In this document: one piece after another, positions 1 to 8,020 of the stretch
How positions within the stretch are numbered: the first letter of the stretch is position 1
Layout of the letters: each line of letters begins with the position of its first letter
Source of the DNA: CAYWPG01 sp964460035
Lineage (GTDB): Bacteria; Pseudomonadota; Gammaproteobacteria; Nitrococcales; AK92
Direction: 5' to 3'
Assembly: GCA_964460035.1 (NCBI GenBank)
Contig: CAYWPG010000042.1
Location: forward strand, 1 to 31,458
DNA: 31,458 bases
The notes under the pieces: generated by a model
Databases searched by the model: none
Seen by the model: the letters and a program-made list of their open reading frames with translations, nothing else
What the model was told of the DNA's origin: nothing
Made by a program: the position numbers and the translations under genes

Positions 1-283
1 CGGAAAAGCATTTTGGGTCCAGGGGCGCTCCCATAGAAGCTGGATCGTAGTTTCTGAGAGGCTCTAAATACCCCTACCCGTTGGGCGCGAGAAATCGCCC
101 CTCTCTATACTGGATTTGCCGTTGCAGCGTGCAGGCTGCAGGTGCGCCTTGGGCGCGTTGCGCGGCAGCATGAAGGGATTGTGTTGCGACTCTCTATAAC
201 GAGATCGGGCGCAAAGACGCTCGGCACGCGCCAGCCGCGCAGCTCGTGCCGGTTGGCAGCACTATTCAGGGAGGAGAAGTGTT
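1..283. other. Leader region upstream of the NrdG-like gene
   Basis: No gene is recognisable here. The stretch contains a small inverted repeat (GGGCG at 83-87, CGCCC at 96-100). The 9-mer CTCTCTATA occurs twice (101-109 and 190-198), each time making a -10-like hexamer (TATACT 106-111, TATAAC 195-200) without a convincing -35. TACCCCT at 69-75 fits the NarL heptamer consensus TACYYMT, and the adjacent TACCCGT at 75-81 misses it by one base. None of this is strong enough to call a promoter. Confidence 0.3.
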
Positions 284-1078
284 ATGACGTCCAGCGTTGA
301 TGTGAACGATGCTCTCACGACTTGGCACCGGGCATGGGATGCTCGGTTCGCCGATGGTTGCGGGGAGCTGCAAAAAGGCAGCGGGCATGCGAGCCCGTCG
401 CCGGCGGAACAACTCAATATTCGCTCGGTCCTGAGTTTAAGCACGCGAGCAATGCCCGCCCACCTGGCTGCGGTCGTTTACTGTGGAAACGCGGCCAGGG
501 GCGGCGGAGGCGCGCAGCGGCGCTACAGTTGGCGTGCCCTGGAGTATTTTCTCGATCATTGGCGCCGGACTCTGACCGCGGTGGTCTTTGCGGGTGCCGA
601 GCCGCTGATGCAGCCTGCGTTGCAGGATGCGGCCTTGCGCGTTGCGCTGCGTGGGTATGCGTTAGGCCTGTATACCAGCGGCGAGCACCCGGAACAGCTC
701 AAGCGCGTGTCGTCGCAGTTGAACTGGGTGTCGCTCGGGTTGCCACTAGTAGCGGGGAATGGGCAACAGCAGTATGCAGATATGCCCGAGAGGGTATGGC
801 GAAGCCTGGACATGCTGCTCGAGTCCGATACGCCGTTCGAGTGCCGGCTGCATGTCCGTTGGGGGCTCATCTGCCCGCAAGGAATCCTGAATTTAGCGCG
901 TGCGCTGGCCGACCGCGGCGTGACCCATCTGAAAGTGTACGTGAGCAATGCAACCTTTCTGCCCCAGCACTTGCCCCGTTTGGTTTCGGCGGCGGAGGAG
1001 GCGGCATTGTTGGAGGAGCTCAGAGGCCTGTTTCCCGTATTCGAGCGTGTAGAACGCTTCTCGGGAATGGCCCAATAG
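284..1078 (+). CDS. NrdG-like radical SAM relative lacking the Fe-S cysteines
   Basis: This 264-residue protein matches, by recognition, the family of activating enzymes for anaerobic ribonucleoside-triphosphate reductase: a leading segment at residues 45-66, a W-x-x-x-x-x-FL segment at 83-90, a VVFxGxEP segment at 101-107 and the downstream barrel. The family normally has CxGCxWxCxYC with three cluster-binding cysteines. Here the equivalent stretch is C67-G-N-A-A-R-G-G-G-G-A77, the same length, with the cluster cysteines replaced by A70, G74 and A77. The SAM-contacting GGEP motif is also altered (G104-A105-E106-P107). The frame is intact and GGGAGGAG precedes the ATG by about 7 bases. It therefore cannot bind the usual [4Fe-4S] cluster through this motif. 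It could be a pseudoenzyme, a regulatory paralogue or an early pseudogene. No nrdD is in the window. Confidence 0.75.
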   Translation: MTSSVDVNDALTTWHRAWDARFADGCGELQKGSGHASPSPAEQLNIRSVLSLSTRAMPAHLAAVVYCGNAARGGGGAQRRYSWRALEYFLDHWRRTLTAVVFAGAEPLMQPALQDAALRVALRGYALGLYTSGEHPEQLKRVSSQLNWVSLGLPLVAGNGQQQYADMPERVWRSLDMLLESDTPFECRLHVRWGLICPQGILNLARALADRGVTHLKVYVSNATFLPQHLPRLVSAAEEAALLEELRGLFPVFERVERFSGMAQ

Positions 1079-1083
1079 ACCGG

Positions 1084-1124
1084 CCGCCCCCTCGGGCGCC
1101 TATGGCAGCGGTCCGAGGGGGCGG
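1084..1124. terminator. Bidirectional terminator between the NrdG-like gene and fabB
   Basis: A perfect 12-bp inverted repeat, CCGCCCCCTCGG (1084-1095) and CCGAGGGGGCGG (1113-1124), with a 17-base loop lies in the 56-base gap between two convergent genes. There is no T-run on either side, so it may stall or shield transcription from both directions rather than be a classical intrinsic terminator. Confidence 0.6.
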
Positions 1125-1134
1125 TGCGGAGGCA

Positions 1135-2352
1135 TTAGCCGCGGAAACGGCGGAATACCAGCGAGGCGTTGGTGCCCCCGAAGCCGAAGCTGTTCGACAT
1201 GACCGTGTTCAGACCCGCATTATCCATGCGTGACGTCACGATGGGCATGCCTTTTGCCTCGGGATCGAGCTCGTCGATATTGGCCGAGGCGGCGATGAAG
1301 TCGTCCTCCATCATCAGCAGGCAGTAGATGGCTTCTTGAACGCCCGCTGCGCCCAGCGAGTGTCCGGTTAGCGATTTTGTGGCGCTGATGTGGGGAATGC
1401 GATCGCCGAAGACCTCGCGAATGGCGCGCAGCTCGGCCACGTCGCCCACCGGCGTGCTGGTTCCGTGGGTGTTGATGTAGTCGATCGGGGTGTCAACGCC
1501 AGCTAGTGCCTGCTGCATGCAACGCACGGCGCCTTCTCCGGAGGGGGCGACCATGTCGTGGCCGTCCGAGGTTGCGCCGTATCCGACCAGCTCGGCATAG
1601 ATGCGAGCACCGCGCTTGAGCGCATGCTCCAGTTCTTCGATCACCAGCACACCGCCGCCGCCCGCGATTACAAATCCATCGCGATCGGCATCGTATGTGC
1701 GCGACGCTTTCTCGGGGGTGTCGTTACGCTTGGTGGAAAGCGCGCCCATGGCATCGAACAGCATGGTCAAGGACCAGTGCTCTTCCTCGCCGCCGCCGGC
1801 GAAAATGATGTCCTGCTTGCCCAGCTGAATTTGCTCCAGCGCATGGCCGATACAGTGGGCACTGGTCGCGCAGGCGGAAGTGATAGAGTAGTTCACGCCC
1901 TTGATCTGAAAGGGGGTTGCCAGACAGGCCGATACCGTGCTGGACATGACCTTGGGCACGGCATAGGGGCCGATCTTGCGCACGCCCCGTTCGCGCAGGA
2001 TGTCAGTCGCTTCTACCAGATTCGCCGTCGAGCCGCCGCCCGAGCCGACGATCAAGCCTGTACGCGGGTGCGATATCAGTTCCTCGCTCAGCCCGGCGTC
2101 TTCTATCGCCTGCTGCATGGACACGTAGGCGTAGGCAGCAGCGTCGCCCATGAAGCGGCGAACTTTGCGCGGTATCAACGCCTCAAGGTCTATGTCCACC
2201 GTACCCGCGATTTGACTGCGCAGCCCGTGGTCGGCGTAGTCCTGTTTGAAACGAATCCCTGATGTTCCCGTACGCAGTGCATCCTTGACACTGTTCTTGT
2301 CATTACCGAGACAGGAAACGATTCCCAGCCCGGTGATTACTGCTCGACGCAC
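1135..2352 (-). CDS. fabB: 3-oxoacyl-ACP synthase I
   Basis: FabB condenses malonyl-ACP with acyl-ACP. It is the elongating enzyme needed after FabA to make unsaturated fatty acids without oxygen. The 405-residue length matches the E. coli protein (406). The Cys-His-His triad is present: C161 in TSACATSA, H296 in NTHGTSTPVGD and H331 in KSLTGHSLGAAG, with lysine K326. The start is GTG at 2352, preceded by AGGAG about 6 bases upstream. It lies 32 bases downstream of fabA on the same strand and is almost certainly cotranscribed with it, the usual arrangement in many gammaproteobacteria. Confidence 0.97.
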   Translation of the reverse strand: MRRAVITGLGIVSCLGNDKNSVKDALRTGTSGIRFKQDYADHGLRSQIAGTVDIDLEALIPRKVRRFMGDAAAYAYVSMQQAIEDAGLSEELISHPRTGLIVGSGGGSTANLVEATDILRERGVRKIGPYAVPKVMSSTVSACLATPFQIKGVNYSITSACATSAHCIGHALEQIQLGKQDIIFAGGGEEEHWSLTMLFDAMGALSTKRNDTPEKASRTYDADRDGFVIAGGGGVLVIEELEHALKRGARIYAELVGYGATSDGHDMVAPSGEGAVRCMQQALAGVDTPIDYINTHGTSTPVGDVAELRAIREVFGDRIPHISATKSLTGHSLGAAGVQEAIYCLLMMEDDFIAASANIDELDPEAKGMPIVTSRMDNAGLNTVMSNSFGFGGTNASLVFRRFRG

Positions 2353-2384
2353 CTTAAACTCCTCACGATTGCGACGGGTAGGCT

Positions 2385-2909
2385 CTAGGACGCTGACATC
2401 GCGCCTGGTTCTGTGAACAGGCCGACCTTCAGGTCGGTTGCAGTATAGATCTGTTTGCCGTCCACACTGACCCTGCCGTCGGCGATGCCCATGACGAGAC
2501 GGCGGTTGATAATCCGCTTCAGGTCTATGTGGTATAGAACCTTCTTGGCATCCGGCAAGATCTGGCCAACGAACTTAACCTCGCCGCAACCCAGCGCGCG
2601 CCCGCGCCCGGTCCCGCCGATCCAGCCAAGGTAAAAGCCCACCAGTTGCCACAGAGCGTCCAGCCCAAGGCAACCGGGCATGACCGGGTCTCCGGGGAAG
2701 TGGCACTGGAAGAACCACAGATCGGGATGTACGTCGAGTTCAGCGATGATCTCGCCTTTGCCGAACTCGCCGCCGGTATCGGTGATCTTCGTAATACGGT
2801 CGAACATGAGCATGTTGGGCACCGGCAACTGGGGGTTGCCCGGTCCGAACAGCTCGCCGTGGCCGCATGCGAGCAGTTGATCCCGATTGAAGCTTTCCTG
2901 TCTGGTCAT
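2385..2909 (-). CDS. fabA: 3-hydroxydecanoyl-ACP dehydratase/isomerase
   Basis: FabA dehydrates 3-hydroxydecanoyl-ACP and isomerises the trans-2 to the cis-3 double bond, introducing unsaturation into type II fatty acid synthesis. The 174-residue protein has the catalytic pair at the canonical numbers: H70 in FQCHFPGDPVMPG and D84 in GLDALWQL. It is the first gene of the fabA-fabB operon. The ribosome site is weak (AGGT about 8 bases before the ATG). The gene is divergent from the lytic transglycosylase gene across a 445-base gap. Confidence 0.97.
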   Translation of the reverse strand: MTRQESFNRDQLLACGHGELFGPGNPQLPVPNMLMFDRITKITDTGGEFGKGEIIAELDVHPDLWFFQCHFPGDPVMPGCLGLDALWQLVGFYLGWIGGTGRGRALGCGEVKFVGQILPDAKKVLYHIDLKRIINRRLVMGIADGRVSVDGKQIYTATDLKVGLFTEPGAMSAS

Positions 2910-2962
2910 TCGGCTACCTAGTCGTTGTACATGTGTGAGGCGGCTTAGGCGCAGTCCACGCC

Positions 2963-2973
2963 TTAGGGCCTAA
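2963..2973. promoter_or_regulatory. Operator-like palindrome upstream of fabA
   Basis: TTAGGGCCTAA is a perfect palindrome around a central G, about 55-65 bases upstream of the fabA start. A related half, CTTAGGC, lies at 2944-2950. In other gammaproteobacteria fabAB is controlled by TetR-type repressors such as FabR or DesT. This sequence does not match the FabR or DesT sites I know, so the regulator is unknown. Confidence 0.3.
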
Positions 2974-3019
2974 ACCCTTTGGCAAGTACCGACGCGGCCC
3001 ATACCTTCTTCTTCAAGAA

Positions 3020-3047
3020 AATAAAACCGCGCCTTGCTCAGCAAGGC
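3020..3047 (-). terminator. Intrinsic terminator on the minus strand
   Basis: On the minus strand, GCCTTGC-TGA-GCAAGGC (3047-3031) forms a 7-bp stem with a 3-base loop. GCGG and then TTTTATTTTC follow. The opposite strand has no T-run, so termination is specific to minus-strand transcripts that would otherwise enter fabA. No protein gene lies upstream on that strand. Confidence 0.6.
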
Positions 3048-3226
3048 CGTACCGCTGCCAGCGCGCATAGTAAAACACCTGGACGCCGCGGTCATCTGAT
3101 CGCTGCGTACAGACCCCAAATGAGCAAAGCGTCGACCGCGCACAGTTTGTCGACACGGTGCCGGCTTAGACTGATTGGGGTCTGGGACCGGCGTCGTGTT
3201 TGTCCGACAGCCAGCGAGTACTTCTG
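3020..3226 (-). ncRNA. Candidate small RNA with its own promoter and terminator
   Basis: Read on the minus strand, a sigma70-like promoter (TTGAGC at 3262-3257, 18-base spacer, TATACA at 3238-3233) is followed by about 207 bases of potentially structured RNA. An exact 10-bp inverted repeat (CAGACCCCAA 3110-3119, TTGGGGTCTG 3175-3184) encloses two GTCGAC segments (3131-3136 and 3149-3154) that can pair with each other. It ends with the 7-bp hairpin at 3047-3031 and a T-rich tract. No known family (6S, SRP, RNase P, tmRNA, Rsm/Csr) is recognisable. The ends are estimates. Confidence 0.5.
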
Positions 3227-3232
3227 CGCAGC

Positions 3233-3262
3233 TGTATAGGGGCGACATCGCCGCGCGCTCAA
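3233..3262 (-). promoter_or_regulatory. Sigma70-like promoter of the candidate sRNA
   Basis: The -35 element is TTGAGC (3262-3257) and the -10 element is TATACA (3238-3233), separated by 18 bases. Each matches consensus at four of six positions. The predicted start is near 3226. Confidence 0.4.
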
Positions 3263-3354
3263 GGCCCTGGCGCCGAGACGCGCACGGCGGGCGCAGGCCT
3301 GTAGTGATCGAGAACAAATTCTAGAGCTTACCCTGCTGTGTAGCTAATGGATCT

Positions 3355-5319
3355 ATGTATCACCTGTTGCGTTCGCTTGCGGCTTTGATACTTGCTCTGA
3401 TCACCACGAATGCCTTCGCTGACGGCGCCGCCCCACAGCGCGAACGCTTTCGAGCTGCTTACGAGGCGCTGGTGGCGGGCGAGCAGATCGACCGTGCTCG
3501 GCTGCGCACGGAGCTCCAAGGCTACGTGCTTGCCCCTTATATAGAATATTACTACTTGCGCAAGCATCTGGGACACGTCAGCGACGAAGAAGTGCTTGCG
3601 TTTCTGGAAAAGCACGACGATCTCCCCGTTGCGACTTTACTGCGCAATGCCTGGCTGGTGCGGCTAGGCCGCCGTGGCGATTGGGAGCAGTTTCTGGCTC
3701 ACTACCAGCCTACTTCCGCAGCGAAGCTCAATTGTTTCGCTTTGCGTGCCCAAGCCAGGAAGGGGGGAGTGGACTCCGATTGGATCGAGCGGGCGAAGAA
3801 GTTATGGATGGTCGGGCACTCCCAACCCGATGCCTGCAATCCTGTATTCGCCGAGCTCTACAGCCGCAAGGCGTTGAGCTCCAGAGAAGTGTGGCGGCGC
3901 GTAGAGTTGGCGATGGCCGCGGGAAACAAGCACTTGGCCCGCTATCTGGAGCGCTACCTGGATGCCGGCGACGCGGCTTGGTTGCGCCGGTGGCTGGAGG
4001 TGGATCGTCAGCCGCTGGCTGCATTGCGCCGCCCGCAGTTCGACCGTAGCGATTGGCGCGCTGGGGTATTGCTCTCACATGCCGTCAAAAAATTGGCGAG
4101 ACGCGATCCGGCGCGTGCTTGGGAGATGCTGCCCATGCTCAGGGAACATCGGACGCTTTCCGATGAAGAGATTGCCGCGCTGTATCGATACGTCGCCTTG
4201 CGCAGTGCGTATCGCCGCCATGCCAAGGCGCTGGATTGGCTGGACGCCGTACCCGAGCAGGGGATCAACGACGAGGTGAGGGTGTGGCAGGCAACGCTAG
4301 CGCGGGGAGAGCAACTGTGGCCGCGGTTGTTGCAGGCAATAGAGGAGTTGCCACGGAAGGAACAGGAGCGGGCCGAGTGGCGTTATTGGCATGCCTATGC
4401 CCTGGACCAGGTCGGGCAGCGGCAGCGGGCCGAGGAAGCCTTGAGCGAACTGGCGGCGGAGCGTAGCTACTACGGTTTTCTGGCGGCCGATGCGCTCAAC
4501 CGTCCCTACAACATGAATGCGACCTCCGTTCACTTCGCGGACGAGGAGTTGGCCGAAATCGCTGCCAACCCCTTCATTCAGCGGGCCTTGGAGCTGTTTC
4601 GACTGCATTTGCTGGTGGATGCCCGGCGCGAATGGCAAGCGGCGGTAGCGGCCTTCGACAGCGATCGCAAGGCGCGGGCGGCAGTGGTGGCCGCCAACGC
4701 CGGCTGGTATGACCGGGCAATCATTACCGCCAACGGAGCAGGGCTGCACGATGCCTTGGATTTGCGTTTTCCCATCGCCTTCCGTGACCGTGTTGAGCAC
4801 TACAGCCGCAAGAACCGATTAGAGCTTTCGCTGACATTGGCTTTGTTGCGAAAGGAAAGCGCGTTCATGCCGGATGCGGTGTCGCCAGCGGGTGCGCTGG
4901 GGCTGATGCAGGTCATGCCGAGTACCGGCCGTCAGGTCGCGCGCCAGCTCAACGAGCGGCTTCCCTCCAGTGCCGCACTGCTGGATGTGGACACCAACCT
5001 GCGTCTGGGCAGCGCGTACCTGCGCCAAGTGCTTGACCGTTTCGACAATAACCCAGTACTAGCGGCGGCTGCGTACAACGCCGGACCGCACCGGGTCGAT
5101 GCCTGGCTGGAGCGCAATGCCTACCAGCCCCCCGCGCTCTGGGTAGAGAACATCAGTTTCCGCGAGACACGCCAGTACGTAAAGGATGTGCTGGCGTTCA
5201 GCACGGTGTTCGACTGGCAGCTCAACGGCAGCCGGTCACGGCGGATTACCGACCTGATGATGCCGGGCACTCGTCGCGAGACGGCATGCAATCCACCAGA
5301 GCTGTGGGAAGCCTGCTAA
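3355..5319 (+). CDS. slt: Soluble lytic murein transglycosylase (Slt70 type)
   Basis: This periplasmic enzyme cleaves the MurNAc-GlcNAc bond of peptidoglycan with formation of 1,6-anhydro-MurNAc. The 654-residue protein has a signal peptide (residues 1-22, ending AFADG), a long alpha-helical superhelical region, and a C-terminal SLT domain. In that domain the catalytic glutamate is E501 in RKESAF, followed by GALGLMQVMPSTG and AAAAYNAGPHR, the standard family motifs. The length is close to E. coli Slt70. The ribosome site at the ATG is weak. The gene converges on dxs with only 30 bases between the stop codons. Confidence 0.95.
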   Translation: MYHLLRSLAALILALITTNAFADGAAPQRERFRAAYEALVAGEQIDRARLRTELQGYVLAPYIEYYYLRKHLGHVSDEEVLAFLEKHDDLPVATLLRNAWLVRLGRRGDWEQFLAHYQPTSAAKLNCFALRAQARKGGVDSDWIERAKKLWMVGHSQPDACNPVFAELYSRKALSSREVWRRVELAMAAGNKHLARYLERYLDAGDAAWLRRWLEVDRQPLAALRRPQFDRSDWRAGVLLSHAVKKLARRDPARAWEMLPMLREHRTLSDEEIAALYRYVALRSAYRRHAKALDWLDAVPEQGINDEVRVWQATLARGEQLWPRLLQAIEELPRKEQERAEWRYWHAYALDQVGQRQRAEEALSELAAERSYYGFLAADALNRPYNMNATSVHFADEELAEIAANPFIQRALELFRLHLLVDARREWQAAVAAFDSDRKARAAVVAANAGWYDRAIITANGAGLHDALDLRFPIAFRDRVEHYSRKNRLELSLTLALLRKESAFMPDAVSPAGALGLMQVMPSTGRQVARQLNERLPSSAALLDVDTNLRLGSAYLRQVLDRFDNNPVLAAAAYNAGPHRVDAWLERNAYQPPALWVENISFRETRQYVKDVLAFSTVFDWQLNGSRSRRITDLMMPGTRRETACNPPELWEAC

Positions 5320-5349
5320 GAGCCGATCACGCTAAACTTTGCCAAGGCA

Positions 5350-7260
5350 TCAAGGATTGCCGGCGGATCTGGCTTGGGCACCGTCAGGGGAGCGATTTTC
5401 CTCCTGCCTGAGGTAGGCGGCGATACGGCGGCGAAGCCCGGCCAAGTCCAGTCCGGCATCCGCAAGCATTTCCTCGCGGGTGCCGTGTTCGATAGGCCTG
5501 TCGGGCAGGCCTATGTTGCGTACTTTGCCAGCCAGACCGTGCTCGGCGAGTAGTTCGCTGACAGCACTGCCAGCGCCGCCTGCCACCACGTTTTCCTCTA
5601 GCGTGATCAACAGCTCGTGCTCGGCAGCCAGTGCCAGCACGCACTCCGTATCCAAGGGCTTGACGAAGCGCATATTGACGACGGTCGCATTGAGCTCTTC
5701 GCCCAGTTGCTGCGCCGGCGCAACCATGCTGCCGAAGGCGAGCAAAGCGACCCGGCTCCCGCGCCGCCGAACCTGAGCCTTGCCCATCGGCAAGGCTTCC
5801 ATGGTCGGTTCTACGGGGGTGCCGGGGCCTTTACCGCGCGGATAGCGTACCGCCGCCGGGCCATTGTGCAGATAGCCGGTATACAGCATCTGCCTGCATT
5901 CGTTCTCGTCCGCCGGCGCCATGATCACCATATTGGGCAGGCAACGCAGGTAAGTCAGGTCGTAAGCTCCTGCGTGGGTGGGGCCGTCGGGTCCGACCAG
6001 GCCAGCTCGGTCGATTGCGAACAGCACCGGCAGGTTCTGCAGCGAGACGTCGTGCACGACCTGGTCGAAACCACGCTGCAGGAAAGTGGAGTAGATCGCG
6101 AGCACGGGCTTGGCGCCCTCGCAGGCCAGGCCGGCCGCCAGCGTTACGCTATGCTGTTCGGCGATGCCTACGTCCAGGTATCGGCCCGGGAACGCTTTTG
6201 CGAACTCTACCAGGCCGGAGCCTTCGCGCATGGCGGGTGTAATCGCAAACAGGCGCGGATCCTCGCTCGCCATGTCGCAGACCCAGCGCCCGAATACCTC
6301 GGTATAGGTGGGCGCACCGCTTTCGGCGGCAGCAAGCCCTTGGCGCGGATCGAACCGCGAGACGCCGTGATAGCGGATCGGATCCTGCTCGGCGAGGCGG
6401 TAACCTTTGCCTTTCTTGGTTACTACATGGAGCAGGCGGGGGCCGCGCTGATCCTTCAGGCTGCGCAGAATGCCGATGAGAGCGGACAGGTCATGGCCGT
6501 CGATGGGGCCGTAATAGTCGAAGCCCAATTCTTCGAACAAGGTGCCCGGCACGATCATGCCTTTTACGTGCTCTTCGGCCCGGCGTGCGAGCTCCCATAC
6601 CGGCGGCATGTGCTTGAGTACACGCTTACCGCCGTCGCGCAGCCCCTTGTACAGCCTGCCTGCGAGTATGCGGGTGAGGTAGTGCGAGAGCGCGCCGACG
6701 TTCTCCGAGATCGACATCTCGTTGTCGTTGAGTACGACGAGCAGATCCGCCTTGCAGTCGCCCGCGTGATTGAGCGCTTCGAAAGCTTGCCCCGCAGTCA
6801 TGCCGCCATCGCCTATGACCGCTACGGTGTGACGAGGGGTGCCCAGGCGCGCCGAGGCCAGGGCCATGCCCAGCGCCGCACTGATCGAGGTGCTGGAGTG
6901 ACCGACCCCGAAGGTGTCGTACGGACTTTCGTCGCGACGCGGGAAGCCGGCCAGCCCTCCTGCCTGGCGCATGGTCGCCATGCGCCGACGGCGCCCGGTC
7001 AGAACCTTGTGGGGATAGCACTGGTGGCCGACGTCCCAGACGATGCGGTCGTGGGGCGTGTTGAAGACGTAATGCAAAGCGATGGTCAGTTCCACCGCTC
7101 CCAAGCCGGCGGCCAGATGCCCGCCGCTATTGGCAACGCTGTTCAGGACGAAACGACGCAGCTCATCGGCTAAGACCGGCAGGCGGTTTTGTGGGAGCTC
7201 GCGCAGGTGCTCCGGCTCGTCGATACCTTGTAGGAGAGGGTAGTCCACGTCGGAAGTCAT
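5350..7260 (-). CDS. dxs: 1-deoxy-D-xylulose-5-phosphate synthase
   Basis: Dxs condenses pyruvate and glyceraldehyde 3-phosphate with thiamine diphosphate in the first step of the MEP isoprenoid pathway, which also feeds the ubiquinone side chain. At 636 residues it is slightly longer than the E. coli enzyme (620). The cofactor motif is visible as GDG at 150-152 with NDNEMSIS downstream. The pyruvate-side glutamate motif is DVGIAEQHSVTLAAG, and YHGVSRFD is also present. It lies 44 bases downstream of the ycgN-like gene and is probably cotranscribed with it. The frequent xseB and ispA neighbours are absent. Confidence 0.97.
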   Translation of the reverse strand: MTSDVDYPLLQGIDEPEHLRELPQNRLPVLADELRRFVLNSVANSGGHLAAGLGAVELTIALHYVFNTPHDRIVWDVGHQCYPHKVLTGRRRRMATMRQAGGLAGFPRRDESPYDTFGVGHSSTSISAALGMALASARLGTPRHTVAVIGDGGMTAGQAFEALNHAGDCKADLLVVLNDNEMSISENVGALSHYLTRILAGRLYKGLRDGGKRVLKHMPPVWELARRAEEHVKGMIVPGTLFEELGFDYYGPIDGHDLSALIGILRSLKDQRGPRLLHVVTKKGKGYRLAEQDPIRYHGVSRFDPRQGLAAAESGAPTYTEVFGRWVCDMASEDPRLFAITPAMREGSGLVEFAKAFPGRYLDVGIAEQHSVTLAAGLACEGAKPVLAIYSTFLQRGFDQVVHDVSLQNLPVLFAIDRAGLVGPDGPTHAGAYDLTYLRCLPNMVIMAPADENECRQMLYTGYLHNGPAAVRYPRGKGPGTPVEPTMEALPMGKAQVRRRGSRVALLAFGSMVAPAQQLGEELNATVVNMRFVKPLDTECVLALAAEHELLITLEENVVAGGAGSAVSELLAEHGLAGKVRNIGLPDRPIEHGTREEMLADAGLDLAGLRRRIAAYLRQEENRSPDGAQARSAGNP

Positions 7261-7304
7261 GCTTTCTTTACCTTTTGCCGGGGCTCATTGCCGCGCCGGC
7301 CGGC

Positions 7305-7781
7305 TTATGGTTTGTCGCTGATATCGGGTCCGCCCACGGCTTCCTCAACAAGGTAGTCCTCTAGCTGATCGGGCGAGATCTCGTCTTCCGATATCGTTTG
7401 GCCGCGCACTGAGATACCTGCTTTATGCACGGTTTCCGGATCGCCGGAAACCAGTGGGTGCCACCACTCCAACGGCTGCCCATGGGCGAGCCGGCGATAG
7501 GCGCAGGTCGACGGCAACCAGCGGAAGCTCCGGGCGTACTCCGGAGTCAAGGAAAGGCAGTCCGGCACATGGTGCTGACGGTGGGTGTAGTCGCTGCAGC
7601 GGCAACTATGGCCATCGAGCAGGCGGCAGGCGACGCGGGTGTACGCGATCTCCCCGCTGTCCTCGTCTTCGAGCTTGTACAGACAGCAGCGGCCGCAACC
7701 GTCGCAGAGGGACTCCCACTCGGCAACGGTCATCTCCTCCAGGGTCTTGCGTTGCCAGAACGGTTGCTGTTGATCTTGCAT
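7305..7781 (-). CDS. ycgN: YcgN-like cysteine-cluster protein (UPF0260/YkgJ type)
   Basis: This 158-residue protein has the cysteine-rich signature of the UPF0260/YcgN family: CDGCGRCC near the N-terminus, then a cysteine in VACRLL, CRCSDY, and VPDCLSL further on. The family is thought to bind a metal (zinc or iron), but its role is not established. E. coli YcgN has a similar length (153). The ATG is preceded by GGAGG at a good distance. It is the first gene of a minus-strand pair with dxs and is divergent from prfC. Confidence 0.88.
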   Translation of the reverse strand: MQDQQQPFWQRKTLEEMTVAEWESLCDGCGRCCLYKLEDEDSGEIAYTRVACRLLDGHSCRCSDYTHRQHHVPDCLSLTPEYARSFRWLPSTCAYRRLAHGQPLEWWHPLVSGDPETVHKAGISVRGQTISEDEISPDQLEDYLVEEAVGGPDISDKP

Positions 7782-8020
7782 GAAAGCCTCCTATGGCGGT
7801 GCCTGACAGCTGCTCGCTTGTGGCGTCGAAACGACGCTGGCGACACCGGGTCGGGCCCTCTCAGGCCCGGCGAGAGCGGTTGCGCTGACGGGAACGGATC
7901 GCAGTGGCCGAACGCAATTCAGTGTACCTGGCCAATACGTTTACCGCATCGTCTGCCTGTGCTGAGCGCTGGCATCCGCTATAATCGCCGCTCCATTCCG
8001 AACCCGATGTATATCCGAGC
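7782..8020. other. ycgN/prfC divergent intergenic region
   Basis: This 239-base gap contains two compact inverted repeats near ycgN: GCGTCG-AAA-CGACGC at 7823-7837 and CGGGCC-CTCTCA-GGCCCG at 7852-7869. The prfC -10 element is on the other side. No T-run follows either stem, so they may be leader structures or operators. Neither is recognised. Confidence 0.4.
7980..7985 (+). promoter_or_regulatory. Consensus -10 element of prfC
   Basis: TATAAT is an exact sigma70 -10 hexamer ending 35 bases before the prfC ATG. The -35 region at 17 bases (CTGTGC, 7957-7962) is poor. The implied leader is about 30 bases. Confidence 0.55.

Larger units (their letters stand above)
2910..3354. other. fabA/slt intergenic region
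   Basis: This 445-base gap between divergent genes holds two things. Near fabA there is an operator-like palindrome. From about 3226 down to 3020 there is a probable minus-strand small RNA with its own promoter, internal stems and a terminator. Open frames here, including one across 2970-3317, have no protein-like composition and no ribosome site, so I do not call them. Confidence 0.5.

Noticed and set aside
322..1233. 303-residue open frame overlapping the NrdG-like gene in another frame
   Set aside because: Rich in Arg, Ala and Gly without domains, and it runs through the terminator into fabB.
2970..3317. 115-residue open frame on the minus strand between fabA and slt
   Set aside because: Composition is not protein-like, and it spans a promoter and an intrinsic terminator better explained as an sRNA.
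5617..7173. 518-residue open frame opposite dxs
   Set aside because: Antisense shadow of a clearly identified gene in GC-rich DNA; no domain.
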